A DNA stretch of 64,000 nucleotides from Acidovorax sp. Leaf191 (GTDB lineage: Bacteria; Pseudomonadota; Gammaproteobacteria; Burkholderiales; Burkholderiaceae_C), in assembly GCF_001424425.1 (NCBI RefSeq), contig NZ_LMPT01000012.1, forward strand, positions 114,601-178,600. The letters are read 5' to 3'. This document shows, in pieces, positions 11,540-20,180 of the stretch. The translations under genes were made by a program, and so were the position numbers. A model generated the notes under the pieces. That model saw nothing but the letters and a program-made list of their open reading frames with translations, was not told the origin of the DNA and ran no database searches. The stretch's first letter is position 1. Each line of letters starts with the position of its first letter.

Positions 11540-11636
11540 GCTGATGCAGACCGGCGCAGGTGGCGTCGGCGCTGCGCTGATGGGTTGCTAGCCCTCCACA
11601 CCGTGGCAACACATCCGTACCTGTCGGCGGTGGTGC

Positions 11637-14264
11637 TCAGAGCGGCTGCGCCGCCACCGTGGCGTTCAGCGCCAGCTTGCCACGCACGGTGGCTGCGGCG
11701 GCCTGGGCAGCCTCTTCGGTCGCGTAGGGGCCCACCCGCACGCGGGTGGCCGTGCCGCGGTTGGTCTCCACGGACTGCAGCGCCAGCGGCAGCGCCGAAT
11801 TTCGCAGGCGGGCCATCGAGGCCTTGGATTGCGCGTCATCGCCGAAGGTGCCGATGTTGACGTAGTACAGCGACACCGCGGCCTGGGGGGTCGCTGGCGG
11901 TGCTGCAGCAGGTTGCGCAGGCGCAATGCTGATCGGTGCGCCGGTGGGTGCTGGCGGAGGCAGCGGCACCACGGGGGTGAGTTGCTGCATGGGGACGGGC
12001 ACGGGCACAGCGGTCGCCGGTTGCGCAGGGGCAGGGGCGGTGAATCGCTCCGGCAGCGGAGGCAGTATGGGTGCGCCCGACACCGTCTTCATGGGCAGGC
12101 TTGGAGCGGGCTGCGTGGCCTGCTGCAGCGCGCGGATGGCTTCATAGCGGTCCACCATCAAAGCGTCGCTGGTGGCGTTGTCGCGCACCACGATGGGACG
12201 CAGGAAGACCATGAGGTTGGTCTTGTTGCGCGAGCGGGTTTCGCTGCGGAACAGGTTGCCCACCACCGGCAGATCGCCCATCACCGGCACCTTGTCCTGG
12301 CCTTGCTGATAGCTGTCTTCCAGCAGGCCGCCGATCACGATGATGCTGCCGTCGTCCACCACCACGTTCGATTCGATGGAGCGTTTGCTGGTGCTCGGAC
12401 CGTTGGCGTTGCTGAGGGTCGACGTGTCGATCTTGGAAACCTCCTGGTAGATCGCCATCTTCACCGTGCCGTTTTCGCTGATCTGCGGGCGCACCTTGAG
12501 CATCAGGCCCACGTCCTTGCGCTCGACGGTCTGGAACGGGTTGACCGTGCTGCTGCCCGTGGTGTTGGCGTACGAACCCGTGACGAAGGGCACGTTGTTG
12601 CCGATGATGATGCGCGCCTCTTCGTTGTCCAGCGTCATCAGGTTGGGGGTGGAGAGCACATTCGCGTCCCCGCTGTTCTGCAGGAAGTTGGCCAGTGCCC
12701 CCAGGTAGTACTGGCCGTTGATGCGCGGCGCCAGCGCCACGTTCAGTCCCTGACCGAGGGTGCCCGCGGCCGAGGCGATGCTCGCAGCGTTGCCCGATGC
12801 CAGGGCCGCGGTGATGCCCAGGATGTTGGCCCCGGCCTGCCCGGAGTTGGTGCCGATCACGCCCACGGTACCGTCGCCTTGCTTGCCCAGAATGCCCTGC
12901 CACTGGATGCCGAACTCGGCCAGCTTGTTGGCCGAGATTTCCACGATCAGGCTTTCCACCAGCACCTGCGCACGCCGCCCGTCCAACTGGTCGATGACCG
13001 TGCGCAGCTGGCGGTACAGCGGCTCCGGCGCCGTGATGATGAGCGAGTTGGTCGTCGGGTCCGCCTGGATCTGGCCACCGGTGGATGGCTGGTTGTTGTT
13101 GGTGCTGCTGGTGCCCATGGCGCTGCTGCCCGCACCCAGTCCGCCCGAACTGCTGTTGGACAGCCCCGTGCCGGTGGACAGCATGCTGCCGCTGTTGTTG
13201 CCGCCGCTCAGGCTGCCGCTGGGCGCGGCGGGGCTGCTGACACCGCCGCCGCCTGCGGCACCCCCCGCACTGTTGCCCGTGCCCATCGCCGCCATGGCAG
13301 CGCGCAGGGTGGTCGCAAGCTTGGTGGCGTCGGCATTCTTGAGGTAGACCACGTGGATGTTGCCGGTGGACGCGCTGCTGCCGGGCACGGGGGCCTGGTC
13401 CAGCCGGTCCACCAGCGCGCGCACCTGGGCCACGCGGGCCGGGTTGGCGGCGCGCAGGATCAGCGAGTTGCTGCGCGGCTCGGCGATCAGCGTGGTCTTG
13501 AACGACGTGTCCGACTGCCCCTGGCCAGCGGCCGGCACGCCCACGGCGGCACTGCCGCCGTCGATGAGGCGCGCCACCAGCGGCGCCAGGTCGGTGGCCA
13601 CGGCGTTGCGCAGCGGGATCACTTCCACGTCGCTGGCGTTGGAGACATCCATGGCCGCCACGATGCGTGCCAGGCGCTGCAGGTTGTCGGCGTAGTCGGT
13701 GATCACCAGCGAGTTGTTGCCGGGGTTCACGTTGATCGTGTTGTTGGGGCTGATCAGCGGGCGCAGCACGGGCACCAGGTTGGCCGCGTTTTCGAAGTTG
13801 AGCTTGAAGATCTGCGTGACGATCTGCCCGCCGCCCGGCGCGCTGCCGGAGCTGCCCTGCACCACGCTCACGCTGCCGCCCTGCAGCTTGGCGTCGGCCT
13901 CGGGCACCACCTTGTACAGGCCCGCCGCTTCGACCACGGTGAAGCCCTGCAGGCGCAGCGCGGCCAGGAACTGCTGGAAGGCCGCCGCCGGGGTCACGGC
14001 GCGCTCGGTGACGAGGTTGAGCTGGCCCTTCACGCGCGGGTCCACGACCACGTTGCGGCCGGTGATGGTGGCCATGGTGCGCGCCACGGCTTCGATCTCG
14101 GCGTTGGCGAAGTTCAGCGTGACCGGCTCGCCCGATCGCACGCTGCCGGTGCGGGTGTCGATGGCGGTTTGTGCATTGATCTGGCCGCTGGCGCAAGCCA
14201 GCAGGACGCTGGCAGCTATCGCTTTAAGAGCAAAATCAAGGCGGGGTGAGAACAAGGAAGTCAT
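11637..14264 (-). CDS. gspD: Type II secretion secretin GspD with C-terminal SPOR domain
   Basis: 875 residues from ATG 14264 (MTSLFSPRLD); longer than most GspD. It forms the outer-membrane secretin channel. A signal sequence ends near SGQINAQ, followed by N0 (GEPVTLNFANAEIEAVART), N1-N3 repeats with a long Gly/Ser/Asn-rich insert (about residues 345-405), and the secretin core with VPVMGDLPVVGNLF. After a Pro/Ala-rich linker the last about 75 residues (VSLYYVNIGTFGDDAQSKAS ... TRVRVGPYATEEAAQAA) match a SPOR peptidoglycan-binding domain. This SPOR fusion is unusual for GspD and may anchor the secretin to septal or denuded glycan. An upstream ATG at 14312 is rejected because it runs into gspN. 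Confidence 0.95.
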   Translation of the reverse strand: MTSLFSPRLDFALKAIAASVLLACASGQINAQTAIDTRTGSVRSGEPVTLNFANAEIEAVARTMATITGRNVVVDPRVKGQLNLVTERAVTPAAAFQQFLAALRLQGFTVVEAAGLYKVVPEADAKLQGGSVSVVQGSSGSAPGGGQIVTQIFKLNFENAANLVPVLRPLISPNNTINVNPGNNSLVITDYADNLQRLARIVAAMDVSNASDVEVIPLRNAVATDLAPLVARLIDGGSAAVGVPAAGQGQSDTSFKTTLIAEPRSNSLILRAANPARVAQVRALVDRLDQAPVPGSSASTGNIHVVYLKNADATKLATTLRAAMAAMGTGNSAGGAAGGGGVSSPAAPSGSLSGGNNSGSMLSTGTGLSNSSSGGLGAGSSAMGTSSTNNNQPSTGGQIQADPTTNSLIITAPEPLYRQLRTVIDQLDGRRAQVLVESLIVEISANKLAEFGIQWQGILGKQGDGTVGVIGTNSGQAGANILGITAALASGNAASIASAAGTLGQGLNVALAPRINGQYYLGALANFLQNSGDANVLSTPNLMTLDNEEARIIIGNNVPFVTGSYANTTGSSTVNPFQTVERKDVGLMLKVRPQISENGTVKMAIYQEVSKIDTSTLSNANGPSTSKRSIESNVVVDDGSIIVIGGLLEDSYQQGQDKVPVMGDLPVVGNLFRSETRSRNKTNLMVFLRPIVVRDNATSDALMVDRYEAIRALQQATQPAPSLPMKTVSGAPILPPLPERFTAPAPAQPATAVPVPVPMQQLTPVVPLPPPAPTGAPISIAPAQPAAAPPATPQAAVSLYYVNIGTFGDDAQSKASMARLRNSALPLALQSVETNRGTATRVRVGPYATEEAAQAAAATVRGKLALNATVAAQPL

Positions 14265-14268
14265 AGGG

Positions 14269-15078
14269 TCAACCCACGGTGATGATGGAGCGCGCGCCGC
14301 TGCGCCGTCCAATGATGTTCAGAAGATTGGCCAGGGCCGCCTCGCGCTCGGGCGCGGCACTGGCCTCGCCCGTGAAGCGCAGGCGCTGGCCCACCCATTG
14401 GCCCGAGCCGCTCAGTTGCAGGTGGCCGTCGAGCGTGCTCAGCGTGAGCGTGGGCACTTCGCCGCCCTGCACCGCCAGCCTGTAGCTGCCCATGGGGCGC
14501 AGGGTGGACAGTCGCGAGGACATGGCCCGCGCATCGAGCTGCGCCTGGCCTGCCAGGGTCATGCGGCCAGCGCTCCAGCGCGCCGCCAGGCCGCGGGTCT
14601 GCAGCACCAGCTGCCCCTGCGGCTGCAGTGTGTTCCAGGGGGTGCCCAGGCCGGTCAACACGGACGCGGGCCACAGGCTTTCGCCGTCGATCACGGTCAG
14701 CCGTGCGCCGGACAAGCCCGCGCTGGCCTGCAGCTGCAGCGGCTGGGGTGTGCAGCAGTCGGCATGGATCTGCACATGCAGTCCGCCCCAGCTGGGGCGT
14801 ATGCGCCAGTCCAGCCGCCCCGGCAGGGCGGCGCGGTCCTGGCTGGCGCTGCCGCCGGTCAGCACCAGTTGTGCCGAGCCGGTCCATACCGTTCCGCGCG
14901 CCTGCAGCAACTGCACCTGCCCGCCGGAGGCGTTGGCCACGTTGTCGGCCAGCCAGTGCGCGGGTGCAAACACCACCACGGCGGGCAGCATGCCGGCCAG
15001 GGCGCCCGCCAGCGCCCAGCCCCAGGCAGAGCGGGGCGTGCGGGTCACGGGTGGGCGGTGTCGGGAGGAAGTGGCCAC
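14269..15078 (-). CDS. gspN: Type II secretion protein GspN
   Basis: 269 residues from a GTG at 15078 (VATSSRHRPPVTRT), 14 bases after gspM stops; no ATG lies near and the open frame continues upstream only through gspM. One N-terminal membrane helix (WALAGALAGMLPAVVVF) anchors a periplasmic domain with family features such as GTVWTGSAQLVLTGG. GspN is an accessory inner-membrane component; its role is not well defined. The stop lies 4 bases before the gspD start, consistent with a single transcript gspG to gspE. Confidence 0.85.
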   Translation of the reverse strand: MATSSRHRPPVTRTPRSAWGWALAGALAGMLPAVVVFAPAHWLADNVANASGGQVQLLQARGTVWTGSAQLVLTGGSASQDRAALPGRLDWRIRPSWGGLHVQIHADCCTPQPLQLQASAGLSGARLTVIDGESLWPASVLTGLGTPWNTLQPQGQLVLQTRGLAARWSAGRMTLAGQAQLDARAMSSRLSTLRPMGSYRLAVQGGEVPTLTLSTLDGHLQLSGSGQWVGQRLRFTGEASAAPEREAALANLLNIIGRRSGARSIITVG

Positions 15079-15092
15079 GGGTCTCGTTGCGT

Positions 15093-15656
15093 TCAGGGCT
15101 GGGCTGGCGGCAGGGCCAGCACCAGCGTGCCATCCCAGCGCGGCATGGCGCGGGCGCTGCCCAGCACCACGGGTGCTGCCGCCCCGTTGGGGGTTGCGGG
15201 TGCGGCCGCGGCGCTGCGTGCCAGGCGCGCCTCGATGGGCGCTGCGCGCGCATTGCTGCGGGCCTGGGCCAGCCACTGGCCCAGCGCGTCGGCGGGGGCG
15301 CCCTTGAGCGTGACGGTGGCGCGGTCGCCGATGACATTGATCTGTGCCGTGTTGCCCAGGCGCTGCGCCAGTGCGGCACGCAGCGCACCCACCGAGTCGC
15401 CGCGCGTGTTGCGGGGGGCGGACTGCAGCTGCTGCGCTTCTGCGCGCAGGCTTTGCATCTGCTGAAGCTGGGCGTCGAGTTCTGCATGGCGCGCAGGGGC
15501 GGCGCGCAGCGTGGCCAGGGCCGGTGCCACGGCCACCCACCACAGCAGCGCGAACGCCACGAGACCGCCAGCGGCCAGCACCAGGGTCTGCTCGCGTGGG
15601 GCCAGGGTTTGCCAGCGGGCGCGCAGCGCGGCGCTGGACGACGGGCGGGTGCTCAT
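15093..15656 (-). CDS. gspM: Type II secretion protein GspM
   Basis: 187 residues. Short cytoplasmic start, one membrane helix (about residues 25-47, VLAAGGLVAFALLWWVAVAP), a coiled-coil stretch (LDAQLQQMQSLRAEAQQLQ) and a small periplasmic ferredoxin-like domain, the GspM plan. It forms the inner-membrane platform with GspL. Its ATG overlaps the gspL stop by four bases (ATGA, 15653-15656), which marks translational coupling and fixes the start. Confidence 0.92.
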   Translation of the reverse strand: MSTRPSSSAALRARWQTLAPREQTLVLAAGGLVAFALLWWVAVAPALATLRAAPARHAELDAQLQQMQSLRAEAQQLQSAPRNTRGDSVGALRAALAQRLGNTAQINVIGDRATVTLKGAPADALGQWLAQARSNARAAPIEARLARSAAAAPATPNGAAAPVVLGSARAMPRWDGTLVLALPPAQP

Positions 15657-16954
15657 GGTGCGCCTTTCGCAGTCGGTGGCAAACGGCCTTCGGCGGCGCG
15701 CAGCAGCAGGCTGCCGTCGTCCACCCGGGCCTGGTAGCCCGCGGCCTGCAGGCTGGCAGACAGCGCGGTTTCTTCGTCCGGGCCCAGGGTCACGCCGCGC
15801 AGGCGCAGCTCGCCCGGGGTGTATTCGATGGCGGTGGGCTGGCGTCCGGCGGGCAGTGCTGCGCCCGCGGCGGCCAAGAGGGGCTCCAGGTCGCGGGTCG
15901 ACACGCTGCCGGCGGCTTGCCGCAGCTGCGCCAGTTCGCGCTCCATCTGAACCGGTGCGTCGACCACCACCTGCACCTTGGGGAAGGTCTGCGTCAGCGT
16001 GGAGCGCACGGCGGCCTGCTTGGCCACCATGGCCTGGCGCTCCTGCCAGGCCCAGGCATTGAGGCCCACCAGATGCGCCACCACCAGCAGCGCGGCGCCC
16101 CAGCGTGCGGCGCGCCATTGCGGCGCATGCAGCAGCGCGCTGGCCAGGCTGCCCGCCTTGCGCAGGGCGCGTGTGCGGCCGGTGCTGGCCAGGTCGAATT
16201 GGGCCAGGTCCCAGTCGCTGCGCGCGGCATCCAGCGCGCGCTGGCTGGCGGTGTGCAGTGCCACGCGCTGCCCCAGGGTGCGCTCGGCCAGCGCTGCCAC
16301 GGCGGGCTCGGCACGCACCACCAGGGCGTCGTCCTCGTCGCCGGGCGCAGGGGGTGTGCCGGGGGCGCCGGCGCGGGCCAGCGCCAGGGCCATGTTCGAC
16401 AGGGGCAGCACGGCCACGCCTTGGCTGGGGCCCTGGCCGGTGAGCACCACGCACGCGTCTTCGGGGGTGCCCAGTGCGCACAGTTCGGGGCGGCCGCTGG
16501 CAGTGGGGCCGGGCGCGAATTCAGGCACCACGCGCGCCACGCGGCGGCCCGCGGCCTCCAGGGCCTGCAGGTTTTCGCGCAGCCAGGCGCGGTCGCACAC
16601 GGCCACCCACAAAGGCTCGCCCGCCTGCGCGCCGGGCTGCAGCGCGAAATGCAGCTGGCTGGCGTCGTCCAGAAGGCGGTCTTCCAGCAGGCCGTCGAGC
16701 ACCGAGCGCAGGCGCGGCGTCTGCTGGCCGGCACCGAGCGCGATGCCCGGCGGCAGTTGCACGCGTTGCCACGACAGCGCGCGCGCGGGCACCACGGCCA
16801 CCACCTCGCCGCCGGGGCGCGTGGGTTCAGGCAGCAGGGCCGCCGGGGCGGTGGCGTGTCGGATGGCAGTGTGGCCGTCCGCCGTCAGCGTGTAGCTGTA
16901 CTCGGTGGCGGGGCCCGGACGGGCCGGCGGCAGGAAAAGGATGAGGGTGCTCAT
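15653..16954 (-). CDS. gspL: Type II secretion protein GspL
   Basis: 433 residues. The N-terminal two thirds is the cytoplasmic actin-like domain that recruits GspE. A single membrane helix (about ALLVVAHLVGLNAWAW) follows, then a periplasmic coiled coil and ferredoxin-like domain that pairs with GspM. Position between gspK and gspM is the standard order. The 95-base gap to gspK contains no other frame. ATG at 16954 (MSTLILFLPP) is preceded by ACCCCTCC, a weak ribosome site on this strand. Confidence 0.92.
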   Translation of the reverse strand: MSTLILFLPPARPGPATEYSYTLTADGHTAIRHATAPAALLPEPTRPGGEVVAVVPARALSWQRVQLPPGIALGAGQQTPRLRSVLDGLLEDRLLDDASQLHFALQPGAQAGEPLWVAVCDRAWLRENLQALEAAGRRVARVVPEFAPGPTASGRPELCALGTPEDACVVLTGQGPSQGVAVLPLSNMALALARAGAPGTPPAPGDEDDALVVRAEPAVAALAERTLGQRVALHTASQRALDAARSDWDLAQFDLASTGRTRALRKAGSLASALLHAPQWRAARWGAALLVVAHLVGLNAWAWQERQAMVAKQAAVRSTLTQTFPKVQVVVDAPVQMERELAQLRQAAGSVSTRDLEPLLAAAGAALPAGRQPTAIEYTPGELRLRGVTLGPDEETALSASLQAAGYQARVDDGSLLLRAAEGRLPPTAKGAP

Positions 16955-17049
16955 GGAGGGGTTTTGCGGGCCATTTTAGAGGGCGGACTTGACACTGTCG
17001 GGCCAACGCCGCCCAGGTGTCTCCAATCCGCTGCGTCTGGGCGCCGGTT

Positions 17050-18126
17050 CTATCGCAGCACCTGGGCCGTGCCGGGGCCGGATTCACGGTCGAAGGCCCC
17101 GCGTTCGCGCCACAGGGTGGTGACCTCGATGCCCTGTTTGCGGACCAGCGAGCGCTCGTCCACCATGGCATCGCCCAGCCGCAGCCGGCCGCGCACCTCG
17201 AAGTACGACGAGGCCACGGCCAGCGTGCTTTCGGGGATGTCGATGGTGGCTCCCAGCAGTTCGCGCACCTCGGACAGCGTGCGGAAGTGGCGCGACTCGC
17301 GGACCTGCAGGATCTTCTGGGCGCTGGCCATGTCGAGGCCGGCGATGGCCGCCAGCAGCACGTCGATGCCGGCCGTGTTGATGTTGACGGGAGTGTTGGG
17401 AGGCAACAACGACACATGGGGCGTGAGCGCGAGGACGGTGCTTTGCGACAGGCCCAGCCAGCCTAACTGCGTGATGGATGGCGGCATCAGCGGGGCATTG
17501 CCGCTGTCTCCGCTGCCTGCAGCCTGGGCGCGCTGCATGCCGTCCACCAGTGCGCTCAGTTCCTGCTGCGGCAGGCCCAGCCGCTCGAACAGCCGCATGA
17601 ATTGCCGCTGGCCCACGTCCTGCACCTTGCCGTTGACCACCAGGTTGGACAGGTTCAGCCGCCCCTGCGCGTCGGTGATCTGGCCCGAGAGGAACGCCTC
17701 TGTGGTGTCGGTGCTGGCATCGTCGACCTGGCTCACGTTCTTGTCGGCCGCCAGAAAGGTGGACAGGCGGGCCTCCTGCAGCGGCACGGCCCAGGGCTCG
17801 GCCAGGTGGTCCGCGCCGCCCGAGCGGCCGTCCTCGCGCAGGATCAGGCGCGAGAAGTCGAGCGAGCCGATGAGGATCCATGCCGACTGCACGCGCGCGC
17901 GCTCGGCCGTCTCGACCTCCACCGCCCGCCACTGCTGCCACATGGCCGACGCGGCGAACGTGGCCACGAGGGTGACGGTGAGCATGGCCAGCAGCAGCGC
18001 CGCGCCGCGCGCCTGGTGCAGCCGGCGCGCTCCTGCCGCACGCCGCGGCGCCGGCCGGGGTCTGGCTGCGGCAGGGCTTGCGCGTCCGGTCGGCAGGTCG
18101 GTGGGGATGTGCGGGCGGGCGGTCAT
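17050..18126 (-). CDS. gspK: Type II secretion minor pseudopilin GspK
   Basis: 358 residues. The N-terminal leader is long and Arg/Pro-rich (about 40 residues), then the prepilin peptidase region RGAALLLAMLTVTLVATFA, which lacks the usual Glu at +5, as is typical of GspK at the pseudopilus tip. The large globular domain with PVNINTA and a helix-hairpin-helix-like segment is characteristic. The start ATG overlaps the gspJ stop (ATGA, 18123-18126). Confidence 0.93.
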   Translation of the reverse strand: MTARPHIPTDLPTGRASPAAARPRPAPRRAAGARRLHQARGAALLLAMLTVTLVATFAASAMWQQWRAVEVETAERARVQSAWILIGSLDFSRLILREDGRSGGADHLAEPWAVPLQEARLSTFLAADKNVSQVDDASTDTTEAFLSGQITDAQGRLNLSNLVVNGKVQDVGQRQFMRLFERLGLPQQELSALVDGMQRAQAAGSGDSGNAPLMPPSITQLGWLGLSQSTVLALTPHVSLLPPNTPVNINTAGIDVLLAAIAGLDMASAQKILQVRESRHFRTLSEVRELLGATIDIPESTLAVASSYFEVRGRLRLGDAMVDERSLVRKQGIEVTTLWRERGAFDRESGPGTAQVLR

Positions 18127-18851
18127 GTCCGGCCTCCGCCCAGCAGGGGGTTCACCCAGTCGCGCGTGAGCTGCCCGACCAGCGCCTGGCCCGGGGGCAG
18201 GGTGATCTGCAGGCGCACGCCGTCAGGGATGGCGGCCGTGGTGCTCTCGGCGGTGGTCGTGCCGCTGCTCGATTGCGCGTTGGACCAGGCACCGCCGCGG
18301 TAGTAGAAGATCTGCCAGTCCTGCAGCGGCAGCAGCGCCATCTCGTAGCGCCGCTCCGCGTCGGCAGGGGTGCGCGCCCACTGGGCGGCCAGCGCCCAGG
18401 CTTCCTGCCACTGGGCGCGCGTGCGCACCGGGGGCGATTGCCAGCGCACCCATTGGCCCGCGCCCTGCGCGCCGCGCAGCGTCCAGGCCACCACCAGCGC
18501 GCCCTCGTCGGGCACGGCACTGGTGCGGCGCGTCAGGCGCAGCACCTGGCCGTCCCAGTCGAGCGGGGTGGTGTTGGCAATCGGCATCAGTGCATCGAGG
18601 TCCGTGCCCCACTGGCCCAGGGACGACTGCAGCACCAGCATCTCATCGGCCCGCTGCCGCGTGATCTCCTGCGCCCGCACCATGCCATCGAGCCCGCGCC
18701 AGCTGAGGATGGCCAGCAGGCTCATCACCGCAATCGCGAGCAGCAGCTCGACCAGCGTGAAGCCGCGTGCGGCCTTCGAGGCTGAGCTGCGTTGAAAAAT
18801 ACAGAGCCATTTCCGACGAACTGGCCGAAGCGCCGCGCGAGGCTTCGACAA
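18123..18851 (-). CDS. gspJ: Type II secretion minor pseudopilin GspJ, start uncertain
   Basis: The body is a normal GspJ: prepilin motif RGFTLVELLLAIAVMSLLAIL followed by about 200 residues containing ARGFT..., WRGLDGMVRAQ and DWQIFYYRGG. No ATG lies in frame close to the prepilin motif. The nearest in-frame initiators are non-standard: an ATT at 18800 and a TTG at 18851, the latter inside a repeat. An ATG at 18814 (MALYFST) is in another frame. The 5' end therefore seems altered by a repeat insertion (18841-19117); the natural start may have been lost, and the end given here is the TTG. The frame remains open upstream to 19331 within gspI. Confidence 0.85.
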   Translation of the reverse strand: MSKPRAALRPVRRKWLCIFQRSSASKAARGFTLVELLLAIAVMSLLAILSWRGLDGMVRAQEITRQRADEMLVLQSSLGQWGTDLDALMPIANTTPLDWDGQVLRLTRRTSAVPDEGALVVAWTLRGAQGAGQWVRWQSPPVRTRAQWQEAWALAAQWARTPADAERRYEMALLPLQDWQIFYYRGGAWSNAQSSSGTTTAESTTAAIPDGVRLQITLPPGQALVGQLTRDWVNPLLGGGRT

Positions 18852-19117
18852 GCTCAGCCCGAACGGTTGGGGTGGATGGCACGCGAGGCCGCACGGAGCA
18901 GGCGCGGCGTGATGCAGGTGCACCCGTGAAGATGGTTCTGCCATCCCGTCGGGTTCGTCCCCACCACCGGTGTAAGGCGGGAGTCCTGCCGCTGTGAATC
19001 CACGCGCGACCGTCTCAACCGGCGCGGCGCAAGGCGAGGGCACCCGTGGAACTGGCTCTGCCAGGCCACGGGGTGCGTCCCCCTTGGGGGATGACGCGAA
19101 GCGGCTCAGGGGGAGCA
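18841..19117. repeat. Composite repeat block separating gspI and gspJ
   Basis: The block starts with a copy of the 26-base element GGCTTCGACAAGCTCAGCCC (18841 onward, ending GAACGG), a widespread betaproteobacterial repeat also present twice at 60314-60450. It is followed by two imperfect direct copies, about 60 bases each and 118 bases apart, containing CACCCGTG and TCTGCCA (18900-18963 and 19018-19081). At 19078-19117 lies an inverted partial copy of family A (CTTGGGGGATGACGCGAAGC). gspI and gspJ normally overlap or abut, so this is a late insertion. Confidence 0.75.
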
Positions 19118-19516
19118 TCAATACCTTCCGATGATGGTCGAGACCCGCAGGATGGAGTTCTCCCCATCCAGCACCTGCGCATCCACCCGCCGAAAGCTCG
19201 GGTTGGGCGTGGGCCGCACGATCACGGCCACGGTAAGCTGCCGGCCCGCCTGCTCGCAGGTGAGCGTGCTGTCGCCCACGCTGGGCATCTGGCGCGACAG
19301 CCGGGCCTTGACCAGCTCGTTCTCGGCGCACAACTGGGCCAGCACGATGTCCGACTGGCGCAGCGCGTTGCGCGTGAGCGCCGTGGTGGCCTGCAGGCCG
19401 GCCATGAGGGCGATGGCCACGATGCTCAGCGCGACGAGCACCTCGACCAGCGTGAAGCCCTGCTGGTGTTGCTTTGGCTGCGGGCGCCGTGCAACCTGCC
19501 TTGGATCGCCACTCAC
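19118..19516 (-). CDS. gspI: Type II secretion minor pseudopilin GspI
   Basis: 132 residues. Prepilin motif QGFTLVEVLVALSIVAIALMA is at about residues 19-39, with the cleavage Gly and the Glu at +5. The rest, including ALTRNALRQSDIVLAQLCAENELVKARL, is the GspI signature region. GspI nucleates the tip complex with GspJ and GspK. It overlaps gspH by four bases (ATGA, 19513-19516). Confidence 0.94.
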   Translation of the reverse strand: MSGDPRQVARRPQPKQHQQGFTLVEVLVALSIVAIALMAGLQATTALTRNALRQSDIVLAQLCAENELVKARLSRQMPSVGDSTLTCEQAGRQLTVAVIVRPTPNPSFRRVDAQVLDGENSILRVSTIIGRY

Positions 19517-19947
19517 TGCACGGTCTCGACGGTGAAGGGCCGCACGCCGTCAGTGGCGACGCTCAGCGTGCGGTCCGGAAATGCCTGGTGCGTGATCAGC
19601 ACCTGCTGCCGGCCGATCAGCGGCTCCGGACCCAGCACCAACACGCCAGGGCCGCGCACGGCGGTGCCGGCGTCCAGCCACTGGGTGGGCAGGGCGGCCT
19701 GTGCACTGGGCGGCAGGCCTTCGAACTGGAAGCCGCGCGGGTTGGCACGCCACACCACCGGTATGCCGCCCCCGCGGGACTGGGCGCGGGCCGACTCCAG
19801 CAGCGCGGCCAGCCGCGCCGCCTCGCGCTCGACCAGCGTCTGGCCGCTGTCGCGCATGGCGATGCCCACCCCGGCCGTGGCCAGGGCGATGATGCTGATG
19901 ACGACCAGCAGTTCCAGCAGCGTGAAGCCGCGCGAGCGAGAAGACAT
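19513..19947 (-). CDS. gspH: Type II secretion minor pseudopilin GspH
   Basis: 144 residues, MSSRSRGFTLLELLVVISII, with a six-residue leader, cleavage Gly and Glu at +5, then the GspH domain containing REAARLAALLESARAQSR and the WRANPRGFQFEGLP segment. It is a minor pseudopilin joining the tip to the GspG shaft. The gap to gspG (19948-20180) is filled by two tandem copies of a repeat, so it may be transcribed at a lower level than gspG. Confidence 0.94.
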   Translation of the reverse strand: MSSRSRGFTLLELLVVISIIALATAGVGIAMRDSGQTLVEREAARLAALLESARAQSRGGGIPVVWRANPRGFQFEGLPPSAQAALPTQWLDAGTAVRGPGVLVLGPEPLIGRQQVLITHQAFPDRTLSVATDGVRPFTVETVQ

Positions 19948-20010
19948 GGAGTCAGGGCCTAGCGATGCACATCACGCCGCGGGGCCGGAAACATCGGCTC
20001 GGTGGGAGGG

Positions 20011-20178
20011 CCGCCGGGCCGCCCCAAGGCGGAACGCGGCCCCCTTGGGGGCAGGGAGCGACACGCAGTGCGCGACCGTGGGGGCCATATCAGCCCGCCG
20101 CCCGGCCGCCCGAAGGCGGGCTGGGCCCCCTCGGGGGGCAGGGAGCGACACGCAAGTGCGCGACCGTGGGGGCCATAT
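20011..20178. repeat. Two tandem copies of intergenic repeat family B
   Basis: Two head-to-tail units of about 80 bases (20011-20091 and 20092-20178), each ending GACCGTGGGGGCCATATC and containing GGGGGCAGGGAGCGACACGC plus an inverted pair of CCGCCC/GGGCGG type. A diverged copy in the opposite orientation is at 34594-34672. The second unit ends three bases before the gspG stop codon, so the repeat sits directly downstream of gspG and upstream of gspH in the operon. The remaining gap (19948-20010) shows nothing. Confidence 0.8.
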
Positions 20179-20180
20179 CT

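Noticed and set aside
11829..14249. 806-codon open frame opposite gspD
   Set aside because: Mirror of gspD codons; no start signal, no recognisable domain.
14216..14250. Piece of the Comamonadaceae repeat inside the gspD signal sequence (GCGATAGCTGCCAGCG)
   Set aside because: Short similarity that is equally explained by normal Ala-rich signal peptide codons.
20011..20178. CRISPR-like tandem repeat
   Set aside because: Only two long units with no spacers of constant length; same family occurs singly elsewhere, so it is an intergenic repeat duplication.
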